Assembly: GCA_937925385.1 (NCBI GenBank)
Contig: CALEWN010000046.1
Coordinates: 1-19,063, forward strand
Direction of reading: 5' to 3'
Source of the DNA: an uncultured Senegalimassilia sp.
Lineage (GTDB): Bacteria > Actinomycetota > Coriobacteriia > Coriobacteriales > Eggerthellaceae
DNA: 19,063 nt
The position numbers and the translations under genes were made by a program. Shown here piece after piece: positions 6,620-14,197 of this stretch. Every line of letters starts with the position of its first letter. Position 1 is the stretch's first letter. Below the pieces are notes generated by a model. The model made no database searches and was not told the origin of the DNA. It saw only the letters and a program-made list of their open reading frames with translations.

Positions 6620-6880
6620 CTAGAACAAGTTTACCAACAAACGTACACCGAATTGTAGTACAAGCAGCGCGACGATGGGCGTTACGTCCACCATACCTCC
6701 AATAGGGGGGATCAGGCGCTTGAACAGGTTCAAATACGGATCGCATATGCGTGCGAGCACGTTGTTGATGTCTGCGAGGATGCCCCGATCGGTCGGGAAC
6801 CATGACAGCATGACGTATACGAAGATGATCATGCTGTACGCATCGGAAAGCGACACGATAAGGTACTTCAAACTGAGCAT
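6620..6880 (-). CDS. ylmG: YggT/YlmG family small membrane protein
   Basis: The 86-residue protein has two hydrophobic segments (about 3-28 and 67-86) joined by a loop with the family signature ICDPYLNLFKRLIPPIGGMVD. YggT/YlmG proteins sit in the membrane and are linked to division-site or nucleoid organisation and, in some organisms, osmotic stress; the molecular role is unclear. The start at 6880 has AAGGAG 13 bases upstream, longer than ideal, but no better in-frame start exists. It lies between sepF and divIVA, the standard order of this block. A GC hairpin precedes it. Confidence 0.92.
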   Translation of the reverse strand: MLSLKYLIVSLSDAYSMIIFVYVMLSWFPTDRGILADINNVLARICDPYLNLFKRLIPPIGGMVDVTPIVALLVLQFGVRLLVNLF

Positions 6881-6907
6881 GCGGGCTGTTTCGCTCCTTG
6901 CTAGCGC

Positions 6908-6928
6908 CCCCGGGCGCCAAGCCCGGGG
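6908..6928 (-). other. GC-rich hairpin between sepF and ylmG
   Basis: CCCCGGGC (6908-6915) and GCCCGGGG (6921-6928) form a perfect 8-bp stem with a five-base loop, in the 69-base gap between sepF and ylmG. It ends about a dozen bases before the ylmG Shine-Dalgarno. There is no T tract, so it is more likely an mRNA processing or stability element, or a weak attenuator, than a terminator. Confidence 0.4.
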
Positions 6929-6949
6929 ATAGGTTTCGGTATTTGAAGA

Positions 6950-7864
6950 TTACAGGATGCCCTGCGAACGGAGGCTTGCACGCTCTGCCTCGCTGAGAGC
7001 TGCCCCGCGCGCGATGACGAACACCTTGTCCGCGATGCAGTCGACGCTGGCGTCGAGGGCGCTCGAAACGCCGAACGAGAAATCGAGGACGCGCTTTGCC
7101 AGCGCATCGGGGGTTTCCTTAAGCGCAAGCACCACGGCGTCGCCGGCTTTGAGGGCCTTTGCGACCTTCTCGCACTCGCCGTAGCTGGCCGGCTTGACGA
7201 TGGTGACCGAGCGCGTGGGGTTGTGCGTGCCCGTTGCGGTGCCCTCGTAGGCCTTGTACGGGTCGAACGAGGAAGCAGCGGAAGCCGCCTTGGCGGCCGC
7301 CGTGAACGCGCCCTCGATGGGCTTCGCGGCCGTTTGGGCCGCCGGAGCCGCGCTGGATTCGGCAGCCTCGGCGGCAGTGGTGCTGAACAGGGCGTTCAGG
7401 CTTTCCGAACGCTCCTGGCTGGCAGCTGCCGCGGCCCTGGCGTTGGGGGTGTTCGCCGGAGCGGTGAACGCGGGGTCGACCATGGTGCGGTTGCCGAACG
7501 ACGGGGAGCTGACCTTGCGCGGGGGCAACGGATCGCGGTTCAAGCTGTCCGGCACGGTGGTATGCGCGCGCACATCGTCGATGGAGACGAGCTTGGCCGG
7601 ACGATACCCGCCCGAGCCGACCGAGGGACGGGCATGGTTGCCGCGCGCAGGGCGCGTGGTGACCGAATCGTACGGATCGTAGTTCGAGCTGGGGGCAGCG
7701 TCGTCCTCATCATAGTCATCATCATAGTCATCGTAGTCGCCGGAATCGTAGTCGTCATAATCCCTGCGGCCGCGATCGTAGTAATCGCCGCCATCGGAGA
7801 ACCCGAGCTTGGACTTGATGCTGTCGAGCATGCCTTCGGGCTTGTTGAACTTGGGCATTGCCAT
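6950..7864 (-). CDS. sepF: SepF, membrane anchor of the Z ring
   Basis: SepF binds the FtsZ C-terminal peptide and the membrane, and substitutes for FtsA in Actinobacteria. Residues 1-25 contain an amphipathic segment (MLDSIKSKLGF, 12-22) that could insert into the membrane. Residues 27-55 are a low-complexity Asp/Tyr tract. About 56-215 is a long Ala/Pro/Ser-rich linker. The globular SepF domain fills roughly 216-304, with VTIVKPASYGECEKVAKAL, VVLALKE and RVLDFSFGV. At 304 residues it is clearly longer than the typical 150-220, almost all of the excess being linker. The start at 7864 follows AGGAG at eight bases. Its position after ftsZ-pgeF-ylmE and the lack of ftsA in this cluster support the anchor role. 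Confidence 0.93.
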   Translation of the reverse strand: MAMPKFNKPEGMLDSIKSKLGFSDGGDYYDRGRRDYDDYDSGDYDDYDDDYDEDDAAPSSNYDPYDSVTTRPARGNHARPSVGSGGYRPAKLVSIDDVRAHTTVPDSLNRDPLPPRKVSSPSFGNRTMVDPAFTAPANTPNARAAAAASQERSESLNALFSTTAAEAAESSAAPAAQTAAKPIEGAFTAAAKAASAASSFDPYKAYEGTATGTHNPTRSVTIVKPASYGECEKVAKALKAGDAVVLALKETPDALAKRVLDFSFGVSSALDASVDCIADKVFVIARGAALSEAERASLRSQGIL

Positions 7865-7939
7865 ACCGCTCTCCTGCTTCGTTTCTTTGGGACGGCGGTC
7901 GACGCCGCCGCTGCATGTTCGGTATTGCGGACGCGAGCC

Positions 7940-8641
7940 TTATGCCTGAACGGACTCGAAGGAGTCGCTGAACAGAGCTCGGCCTATCCGCACCATGGTA
8001 GCACCCGCGCAAACGGCCTCGCGCCAGTCCTCGCTCATGCCCATGGAAAGTTCATTGAAGATCGCGGCCTGCTCGGAGGGAAGCTGGCTGCGCAGCGTGT
8101 CGCGCAGAGCCGCCAGGCCTTCGAAGCATTCGCGCGCCACATCGAGGTTTCCCTGCGGCGCCATGGTCATGAGGCCGCGGACGGCGATATGGGGGAACGT
8201 TTCGGCGAGCTGAAGCGCATGGAGCGCCTGGTCAGGGGTGAAACCGCTTTTGCTTTCCTCGCCCGACACGTTGACCTCGAGCAGGATGTCCTGAACCTTG
8301 CCAAGGCGCTCGGCCGCTTGGTCGAACTTGGCGAAGTGCTCCTCTTTGCACACGGAGTGGACAAGCGTCGCGCAGGCGACGATCTCGGGGATCTTGCGCG
8401 ACTGGACGTTGCCGATGAAATGCCAGGTTTGCTGCGGCAGCTCGGCCACCTTTGCGGCAAGCACGTCGGGACGGTTCTCGCCGAAATCATGGGCGCCGGC
8501 AGCGATGGCCGCGGAGATGGCGGGCGCATCGACCGTCTTCGAGACGGCGATGACCTTCACCTCGCGCGGGTCGCGCCCGCACGAGGCGCACACGCGGGAG
8601 AGCTCTTCAAGCGTTTCCTGATAATGTTGAGCGAATGGCAT
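7940..8641 (-). CDS. ylmE: YggS/YlmE family PLP homeostasis protein
   Basis: This is a 233-residue PLP-binding barrel protein of the YggS/PROSC family, thought to buffer pyridoxal phosphate and influence amino-acid metabolism; no catalytic reaction is established. The PLP lysine is K35 in VIAVSKTVDA. Other family strings are HDFGENRPD, WHFIGNVQSRK, LEVNVSGEESKSGF, RGLMTMAP, SMGMSEDW and GATMVRIGRALF. The start at 8641 lies two bases after the pgeF stop and uses the AAGGAAG inside the pgeF 3' end, so the two are probably translationally coupled. A longer frame upstream overlaps pgeF and is not family-like. The 75-base gap to sepF contains only a weak GGCGG/CCGCC hairpin. Confidence 0.95.
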   Translation of the reverse strand: MPFAQHYQETLEELSRVCASCGRDPREVKVIAVSKTVDAPAISAAIAAGAHDFGENRPDVLAAKVAELPQQTWHFIGNVQSRKIPEIVACATLVHSVCKEEHFAKFDQAAERLGKVQDILLEVNVSGEESKSGFTPDQALHALQLAETFPHIAVRGLMTMAPQGNLDVARECFEGLAALRDTLRSQLPSEQAAIFNELSMGMSEDWREAVCAGATMVRIGRALFSDSFESVQA

Positions 8642-8643
8642 GG

Positions 8644-9504
8644 CTATGCTTCCTTTCGAAACGCGATGGCGCCATGGCGGCCGCACGTGCCGCCGGACGC
8701 CCGATAGGAGAAGTACTGCTGCGGATGGCATTGCGTGCAGATGCCCGCATCGCAGATGCGGGCAGGATCGACGCCTGCAGCCGCAAGCTGCACGCGCAGC
8801 GCATCGAGCATGCTGACATGGCGCGACGGGCGAACGCAGCCTGGGCCGAACAACTCGGCGAAGCGCTGCTCCACCTCGGCCCCCACTTCGAAACAGCAAT
8901 CGTGGATGTGCGGGCCGACGTAGATGTTGTAACCGGCTGCGAATTCGCGCTGCTGATAAGGGGTTTTAGCGCCATCTTCACGTGCTAGGCGCTCGACGCA
9001 GGAAGCCGTGATCTTGCCGACAACCCCGCGCCAGCCCGCATGGGCAACGGCGAACCGCCCCGTGGGCGACACCGCGATGACGGGCGTGCAATCGGCGAAG
9101 CACAACATGGCCGCAACGTTGGGCGCGGTGACCACGAGGGCATCGGCGGCGGCCTGCGCACGTTGCTGGGCCGCCACGACGCTGGCGGCATCGCACGAGC
9201 CGATGCAGACGATTTCCGTACCATGCACCTGGTTGGGCACGACGACCGGAACGTCTTCGCCGTCGAGCGCCTGCATGGCAAGGCGGCGGTTTTCCATGAC
9301 ATGATCGAGGTTGTCCTGCACGTGGGCACCAAGGTTCAGCGAGGCGAACGGCCCCTGGCTTGCTCCCCCATCGCGCCCGGTGAAGGCGATGCGGACGCCG
9401 CACGCCTGGAGCAGCGCATCATCGGTGAGCATGGAAATGCGACGCGCGCCGCAGGGGCGCGCGTCGAGTGTCGGTGCAGGTAAGGTTTCGCACACGGTAT
9501 GCAA
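8644..9504 (-). CDS. pgeF: Multicopper-laccase-fold (PgeF/YlmD) purine nucleoside phosphorylase / peptidoglycan editing factor
   Basis: Family members (DUF152, YfiH/YlmD) have been reported to phosphorolyse or deaminate purine nucleosides, and in E. coli to prevent misincorporation of L-Ser into peptidoglycan. The 286-residue protein shows FTGRDGG (41-47), SLNLGAHVQDN (55-65), NQVHG (H94), FADCTPV (C139) and AHAGWRG (H155). The His-Cys-His set is the expected metal site. The start is a TTG at 9504, supported by AAGGAG eight bases upstream. The first ATG (codon 25) has no Shine-Dalgarno, though it lies closer to the conserved core. The Shine-Dalgarno is built into the ftsZ stop (TAAGGAG), a 12-base gap that suggests coupled translation with ftsZ. 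Confidence 0.92.
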   Translation of the reverse strand: MHTVCETLPAPTLDARPCGARRISMLTDDALLQACGVRIAFTGRDGGASQGPFASLNLGAHVQDNLDHVMENRRLAMQALDGEDVPVVVPNQVHGTEIVCIGSCDAASVVAAQQRAQAAADALVVTAPNVAAMLCFADCTPVIAVSPTGRFAVAHAGWRGVVGKITASCVERLAREDGAKTPYQQREFAAGYNIYVGPHIHDCCFEVGAEVEQRFAELFGPGCVRPSRHVSMLDALRVQLAAAGVDPARICDAGICTQCHPQQYFSYRASGGTCGRHGAIAFRKEA

Positions 9505-9516
9505 AGCTATGACTCC

Positions 9517-10638
9517 TTAGCGCTGGCGCTTCAGAAAATCGGGGATGTAATCCTCATCGGCGAAGCGGCCAGGCGTGCTGGTGAGCGTGGAATACGTGGA
9601 CGGCTGAGGCGCCGGAGCCGGCTCGGGGGCCGCCGTGGAGGCGAACAGGTCCTTGCGGTTGAAGTCCATGGCGGACTGCTGGGGCGCATTGACTTTGAAG
9701 CCGGTTGCGATGACGGTGATGCGCACGCTGTCGCCCATGCTCTCGTCGATGATCTGGCCATAGATGATGTTGGCGTTCTCATCGGCGCAGGCCTCGACGG
9801 TGCGAGCCGCCTCGTCTACCTCGGTAAGCGTGAGGTCGGGACCGCCGGAGATGGAGAACAGCACGCGGGAGGCGCCGGCGATGGAGGCTTCCAGCAGGTT
9901 GGAGTTCGTGGCCTGCTGAGCGGCGTCGAGCGCGCGGTTCTCACCGGAGGACAGGCCAATGCCCATCATGGCGGTGCCGGCGTCCTTCATGACGGTGCGG
10001 ATGTCGGCGAAGTCGAGGTTGATCAGACCCGGGATGGTGATCAGGTCGGTAACGCCCTGGATGCCCTGGCGCAGCGTGTCGTCGGCGATGCGGAACGCGT
10101 CGAGCATGCTGGTTTTCTTATCGACGATCTCGAGCAGACGGTCGTTGGGGATGACGATGAGCGTGTCCACCTTCTGGGACAGCAGATCGATGCCCTGCTC
10201 CGCCTGGTTACGGCGGGTGCGGCCCTCGAAGGAGAACGGCTTGGTGACGATGCCCACCGTCAGCGCGCCGATTTCCTCACGAGCGATCTCGGCGATGATG
10301 GGAGCGGCGCCGGTGCCGGTGCCACCACCCTCGCCTGCGGTGACGAAGACCATGTCGGCCTCGGCCAGCGCCTCGCGAATCTCCGCACGGGACTCCTCGG
10401 CGGCCTGGCAGCCGACCTCGGGGTTCGCGCCGGCGCCCAGGCCGCGCGTGAGCTCCTCGCCGATGTGGATGGTCTTATCGGCATCCGACATCAGAAGGGC
10501 CTGACGGTCGGTGTTGACGGCAATGAACTCCACGCCCTTGACGCCCGCCTCGACCATGCGGTTCACGGCATTGGTGCCGCCGCCGCCGACGCCGACGACC
10601 TTGATGACCGCCAGATGCTCGCCCGTATTGTTTGGCAT
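9517..10638 (-). CDS. ftsZ: Cell division protein FtsZ
   Basis: FtsZ is the tubulin-like GTPase that forms the cytokinetic ring. The 373-residue protein carries the nucleotide loop [14 protein letters not shown] (15-28), the tubulin signature [12 protein letters not shown] (102-113), and the T7 catalytic loop NLDFAD (207-212). The polymerisation domain runs to about residue 318. A short Ala/Pro/Ser linker follows, then the conserved C-terminal peptide [11 protein letters not shown], which docks SepF and other partners. The start at 10638 has GGAGG six bases upstream; the longer frame (10686) has no support. It follows ftsQ with no ftsA between, as in Actinobacteria. A terminator and a promoter separate it from ftsQ, so it likely heads its own transcript with pgeF, ylmE, sepF, ylmG and divIVA. 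Confidence 0.99.
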   Translation of the reverse strand: MPNNTGEHLAVIKVVGVGGGGTNAVNRMVEAGVKGVEFIAVNTDRQALLMSDADKTIHIGEELTRGLGAGANPEVGCQAAEESRAEIREALAEADMVFVTAGEGGGTGTGAAPIIAEIAREEIGALTVGIVTKPFSFEGRTRRNQAEQGIDLLSQKVDTLIVIPNDRLLEIVDKKTSMLDAFRIADDTLRQGIQGVTDLITIPGLINLDFADIRTVMKDAGTAMMGIGLSSGENRALDAAQQATNSNLLEASIAGASRVLFSISGGPDLTLTEVDEAARTVEACADENANIIYGQIIDESMGDSVRITVIATGFKVNAPQQSAMDFNRKDLFASTAAPEPAPAPQPSTYSTLTSTPGRFADEDYIPDFLKRQR

Positions 10639-10710
10639 TGTATTCCTCCACACTATTACGCTTGCTTTGAGCTGCGTTTCACACACTCGTGGTTGTATTC
10701 ACGTGGGATT

Positions 10711-10738
10711 ATTTTACACAAAGAGGGTGGGTTTGCAA
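10711..10738 (-). promoter_or_regulatory. Promoter of the ftsZ transcript
   Basis: On the minus strand TTGCAA (10738-10733, four of six -35 consensus bases) and TAAAAT (10716-10711, five of six -10 bases) are separated by 16 bases. The predicted start near 10704 leaves a leader of about 65 bases before ftsZ. It lies directly downstream of the ftsQ terminator, in the locally most AT-rich part of the gap. A CACGTG palindrome near 10700 in the leader could be an operator, but this is unsupported. Confidence 0.6.
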
Positions 10739-10773
10739 CGCTTCGCCACCCAACGGCAACCACATGCACATAT

Positions 10774-10806
10774 CAAAACGGCCCGCACGCCTGCGCGCAC
10801 GGGCCG
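10774..10806 (-). terminator. Rho-independent terminator after ftsQ
   Basis: Bases 10779-10790 pair with 10795-10806 around a four-base loop. On the minus strand this is a 12-bp stem with two G.U wobbles; on plus the same two positions are mismatches, so the signal favours minus. It is followed by TTTTG and begins eight bases after the ftsQ stop. It would end or attenuate the mraY-ftsQ transcript. Confidence 0.75.
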
Positions 10807-10813
10807 CTTGGGG

Positions 10814-11773
10814 CTATAACGATCGCCAGGTCGGCCTGTCGGGCGTGCGCACGTTGATGTACGTGACGCCCTCGGGATGCTCCTTGATGATCTGCAGGCA
10901 GACCCTCTCCTTCTCGCGGATGTTATCCGCCGTGCCGAAGACGATGTCGGGGCCGTCTTTGATGGTGAGCGTGGTTGACGCGGTCTCGGTGGCCTTCACC
11001 GAGGTGACGCGATCGGCGAGCTCGGTGGTCATACCCGCCACGATGGCGAGCGCGTTGTTAACGTTGGCGTCGGTGCAGTACGATCCGACGGCGGGCTTGG
11101 TGCCATAGGGCACGTCGGTGATGTGCAGCACCGAGTCGGCGTCCTCGTACACCTTCGAGTTGGTGCGGCGCCCCGCCTCGGAATCGCGATCGGGAATGGG
11201 CATGAGCCACATGCCGTCCGATGCGATGGCCCACTGCGTGGAGTTCTGCGCGTTCTCGTTGGGAACCTCCACCACCGCCGTGATAGTGCGTTCGGTGATA
11301 TCGATCTGCAGGGTGTTGGGGAACACGCGCTTGATCTTCGCATCGGCGACCCATGCGTCCTTTTTCAGGTTCTCCTTGATGCCCGCGGCGTCCACGCGCA
11401 GAAGCGTGGTGCCGGCGGGCACGCCGGCAAGCTGCTGCATGTCGGAGGCGGTAAGGTGATCGGCACCCGAAACCGAAACGCTTTCGATGGCGAACAGGCT
11501 GGAGTTGTACACGATGACCGCGGCGATGGCGAGCGCCGCTATGGCAGCAGCGAGCGCCCCGAGGCGCACCAGATAGCGCTGGTAGGTATGCCGCGCCCGC
11601 GCACCGTGGTCGGTTTGAGGCAGATCGCCAACGCGCACCGATGTGAGCCGGGCGCCGGGCGCCGGGCTGTATGGGCGCTGCGAGGCGCGCGGAGAGCGCG
11701 ACCCGCCGCGGGGCGCCTGAGAGCGCCTATGCGAACCCGAGGAAGCGGACTTCCGGTTGTAATTCGATGCCAT
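10814..11773 (-). CDS. ftsQ: Cell division protein FtsQ/DivIB
   Basis: FtsQ is a bitopic divisome protein that connects FtsB/FtsL and the septal synthases. Of 319 residues, 1-66 are a cytoplasmic, Arg/Ser/Pro-rich tail, and about 69-89 are the single membrane helix (LVRLGALAAAIAALAIAAVIV). The extracellular POTRA domain starts at about 93 (FAIESVSVSGADHLTASDM) and is followed by WVADAKIKRVFPNTLQIDITER and the FtsQ beta domain. The frame is open back to 11836, but the ATG at 11773 is preferred. It has GAGG close upstream and gives a 47-base overlap with the end of murB. No later plausible start precedes the membrane helix except a GTG (codon 46) without a Shine-Dalgarno. A terminator follows directly. 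Confidence 0.93.
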   Translation of the reverse strand: MASNYNRKSASSGSHRRSQAPRGGSRSPRASQRPYSPAPGARLTSVRVGDLPQTDHGARARHTYQRYLVRLGALAAAIAALAIAAVIVYNSSLFAIESVSVSGADHLTASDMQQLAGVPAGTTLLRVDAAGIKENLKKDAWVADAKIKRVFPNTLQIDITERTITAVVEVPNENAQNSTQWAIASDGMWLMPIPDRDSEAGRRTNSKVYEDADSVLHITDVPYGTKPAVGSYCTDANVNNALAIVAGMTTELADRVTSVKATETASTTLTIKDGPDIVFGTADNIREKERVCLQIIKEHPEGVTYINVRTPDRPTWRSL

Positions 11774-12656
11774 ACGCCTCGTATACCTTCGACCTTGCCA
11801 TGTTAATGAGTTCCAACACGTCCTGAGCGGTTGCATTATCCCTGTTCACGATGAAGTTCGCGTGAACCTCGGATATCTGCGCGCCGCCCACGCGCGCCCC
11901 TTTGAGCCCCGCCTGCTCAATGAGCTGGCCCGCAGAGTAGCCTTCGGGGTTCTTGAACACGCTGCCGCAGCTTGGCAGCGTGAGCGGCTGCGTCTTCTTG
12001 CGGCGGGTGTGCGCCGCCTCCATCTTGCCGCGCAGCAGATACGGGTCGGCGGGCTTGACCGCGAGCTCGCACTCGACGATGACCTCGTCAGGGGAAAACG
12101 AGCTGGAGCGGTAACCCCAACGAATATCCGCCGCCTCGCGACGCACGAGCCCCGCCTGCGGCGATAACGTGGTGACCGAGACCACCCTGTCCGCTATCCC
12201 CTGCTCGCGGGTGCCGGCGTTCATGCGCACGGCTCCTCCGACGGTGCCCGGCGTGCCGACCGCGAACTCCAGACCCGAGAGGCTGCGGCGAAACGCCTCC
12301 TGCACGACGCTTGACAGCGGCACGCCCGCGCCCACGATAAAGCTGCAGGTTTGCTCGTCGAAGCGGCAGGCGCGGAAATCGCGCCCGAGGGCGATGACGA
12401 CACCCGGGAACCCCTCGTCGGAGACGAGCAGGTTCGAGCCGCGGCCGACCGCCACCCACGGGACGCGGCATTCTTGACAGGCGCCCACCAGACGCTTGAG
12501 CGCGCCGATGGATCCGACCTGCACATAGAAGCGCGCAGGCCCGCCGATGCGGTACATGGTATGGCGGCGCATAGGCTCGTCGGGATAGACGTCGGCATCG
12601 AAGGCGCTGTCGACGAGCAGCGCCTCAAGCGGCGAGCATGCGTGACGCGCGCTCAT
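11727..12656 (-). CDS. murB: UDP-N-acetylenolpyruvoylglucosamine reductase MurB
   Basis: MurB is the FAD enzyme that reduces UDP-GlcNAc-enolpyruvate to UDP-MurNAc with NADPH. The 309-residue protein shows YRIGGPA (35-41), the FAD loop GRGSNLLVSD (71-80), GTPGTVGGAVRMNAG (134-148), YRSSSF (182-187), the proton-donor segment SCGSVFKNP (229-237, Ser232) and EVHANFIVN (263-271, Glu263). The absence of extra loops near the active site suggests the type II form common in Gram-positives, though I cannot confirm this by alignment. It starts six bases after the murC stop, with GAGG at the end of murC as a possible ribosome site. Its last 47 bases overlap the start of ftsQ. The order murC-murB-ftsQ is a classic dcw arrangement. 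Confidence 0.97.
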   Translation of the reverse strand: MSARHACSPLEALLVDSAFDADVYPDEPMRRHTMYRIGGPARFYVQVGSIGALKRLVGACQECRVPWVAVGRGSNLLVSDEGFPGVVIALGRDFRACRFDEQTCSFIVGAGVPLSSVVQEAFRRSLSGLEFAVGTPGTVGGAVRMNAGTREQGIADRVVSVTTLSPQAGLVRREAADIRWGYRSSSFSPDEVIVECELAVKPADPYLLRGKMEAAHTRRKKTQPLTLPSCGSVFKNPEGYSAGQLIEQAGLKGARVGGAQISEVHANFIVNRDNATAQDVLELINMARSKVYEAYGIELQPEVRFLGFA

Positions 12657-12662
12657 GGCTGC

Positions 12663-14066
12663 CTAGCCTCGCGCCTTGAGGAGCGCGTCGATGATCTGCG
12701 GGCCCATGGCCGTGACATCGCCGGCGCCCATGGTGATGACAAGATCGCCCGGCTGGAGCTTTTCCATGAGATGCGGGACGACGTCGACGCGATGGGCCAC
12801 GAAATCCGCCCGAGGATGGCCTTCGTGCTCGAGCACGACGTTGAGGAACGTCTTGCCGGAGACGCCGGGCACCGGCGCCTCGCCTGCCGGGTACACGTCC
12901 ATGAACGTGACGCTGTCGGCCTTGTCGAAGGCGGCGCCGAACTCGTCGTGGAGCACCTGGGTGAACAGGGGCGCACGGGAGTAGCGATGAGGCTGGAAAA
13001 GCACGTGGACATGCTTGTAGCCAAGGCCCGCTGCCGCGGAGATGGTGGCGGCGATTTCGGTGGGATGATGCGCGTAATCGTCGACGACGGTGACGCCGCC
13101 CACTTCGCCGACCAGATCGAAGCGACGGCGGACGCCGGCGAAGCCCGAAAGCGCCTGAGCAACCTTCGCGGCATCGAAACCGAGCGCCCACAGCAGCGTG
13201 ATGACGCCTGTGGCGTTCAGGACGTTGTGACGGCCCGGATTCTGCTTGATGGTTCCCTCGACCTGCGTTCCGTCGGGCATGACGGCCGCATAGCGGCTGC
13301 CGATGCCGTGGGGCTCGTAGGAGGTGATGCGCACATCGCAACCCTGGTTGAAACCGTACGTATACATACGACGGCCCTCGGAACGGGCGATCTCGACCAC
13401 ATGGGGCTCTTCGCCGCACGCCACGATGACGCCGTCTTCGGGAACGAGGCCCATGAAGTCGTGGAACTTGTCGTAGATCTCGTCGAGGTCCTTGTAATGG
13501 TCAAGGTGATCGGCCTCGATGTTGGTGACGAGCACCGCCTTAGGCGAGAGGTACGTGAAGGACTTGTCCGACTCATCGGCCTCGACCACGTAATGGGCGC
13601 CGGTGCCGGAATGGGCGTTGGTGCCGTAGGCGCGCACGATGCCGCCGATGAGGAAGGTGGGGTCGGCGCCGAGCGCGTCAAGCGCGCTGGCGAGCATGGA
13701 CGACGTGGTGGTCTTACCGTGCGTACCGGCAACGGCGAGCGTGTCCAGGCCCACGCCGAGATGCGCGAGCATCTGGGCGCGATGCCAGATCTCAAGGCCG
13801 CGACGGCGCGCCTCGATCAGCTCGGGGTTGTTCTCGAGGATGGCCGTGGAAATGACGACGACCGGGTCGCCCTCGGGGATGTTTTCCGCCTTCTGGCCGA
13901 TGAACACGGTGATGCCGGCCTCGCGCAGCTGCTTGGTGTAGCGGCTTTCCTTGATATCGGAGCCCGACACCTGCATGCCCTGGTCGTGGGCCACGCGGGC
14001 GATGCCGCTCATGCCCACGCCGCCGACGCCGATGAAGTGCACCTGCTTGATGCGCTCTTCGCTCAT
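12663..14066 (-). CDS. murC: UDP-N-acetylmuramate--L-alanine ligase MurC
   Basis: MurC adds L-Ala to UDP-MurNAc using ATP. The 467-residue protein starts with the UDP-binding Rossmann motif HFIGVGGVGMSGIA (10-23). The central ATPase domain has GTHGKTTTSSM (114-124) and YVVEADESDKSF. The C-terminal domain has YAHHPTEI and RYSRAPLF. The start at 14066 is preceded by a strong AGGAGG at eight bases. Length and domain order are normal. The 131-base gap to murG is the largest inside the mraY-ftsQ run and holds two hairpins. A GATAAT (14192-14187) just after the murG stop could be part of a weak internal promoter, but no -35 supports it. Confidence 0.98.
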   Translation of the reverse strand: MSEERIKQVHFIGVGGVGMSGIARVAHDQGMQVSGSDIKESRYTKQLREAGITVFIGQKAENIPEGDPVVVISTAILENNPELIEARRRGLEIWHRAQMLAHLGVGLDTLAVAGTHGKTTTSSMLASALDALGADPTFLIGGIVRAYGTNAHSGTGAHYVVEADESDKSFTYLSPKAVLVTNIEADHLDHYKDLDEIYDKFHDFMGLVPEDGVIVACGEEPHVVEIARSEGRRMYTYGFNQGCDVRITSYEPHGIGSRYAAVMPDGTQVEGTIKQNPGRHNVLNATGVITLLWALGFDAAKVAQALSGFAGVRRRFDLVGEVGGVTVVDDYAHHPTEIAATISAAAGLGYKHVHVLFQPHRYSRAPLFTQVLHDEFGAAFDKADSVTFMDVYPAGEAPVPGVSGKTFLNVVLEHEGHPRADFVAHRVDVVPHLMEKLQPGDLVITMGAGDVTAMGPQIIDALLKARG

Positions 14067-14129
14067 GTTGCCTGCCTCCTGAAGCCTATGCGCCGAAGCC
14101 TTAGGTGCTTGCGGCGCGATGATGTGAAA

Positions 14130-14171
14130 CCCGGGCGCACCCGGGAAACGGGCGGCGCAAAGGCCGCCCGT
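14130..14171 (-). other. Tandem hairpins in the murG-murC gap
   Basis: Going down the minus strand from murG, ACGGGCGGC and GCCGCCCGT (14148-14156 with 14163-14171) form a perfect 9-bp stem. Two bases later CCCGGG and CCCGGG (14130-14135 with 14140-14145) form a 6-bp stem with a four-base loop, followed by TTTCAC. Poor T tracts argue against strong termination. Attenuation or differential mRNA decay between murG and murC is possible. Confidence 0.45.
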
Positions 14172-14197
14172 GCTTGCTCAAACTCTATTATCTTACC

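Noticed and set aside
7690..7770. Triplet repeats rich in CAT/GTC considered as a microsatellite or CRISPR-like array
   Set aside because: They are in frame inside sepF and encode the Asp/Tyr tract; there are no spacers or regular direct repeats.
7223..8707. 494-codon open frame on plus, opposite sepF and ylmE
   Set aside because: It spans two genes antisense and contains a Val/Ile-only run that is the reverse of the SepF Asp/Tyr tract; not a real membrane protein.
9499..10857. 452-codon open frame on plus, opposite ftsZ
   Set aside because: It is antisense to ftsZ, its promoter and the ftsQ terminator; no motif or start signal.
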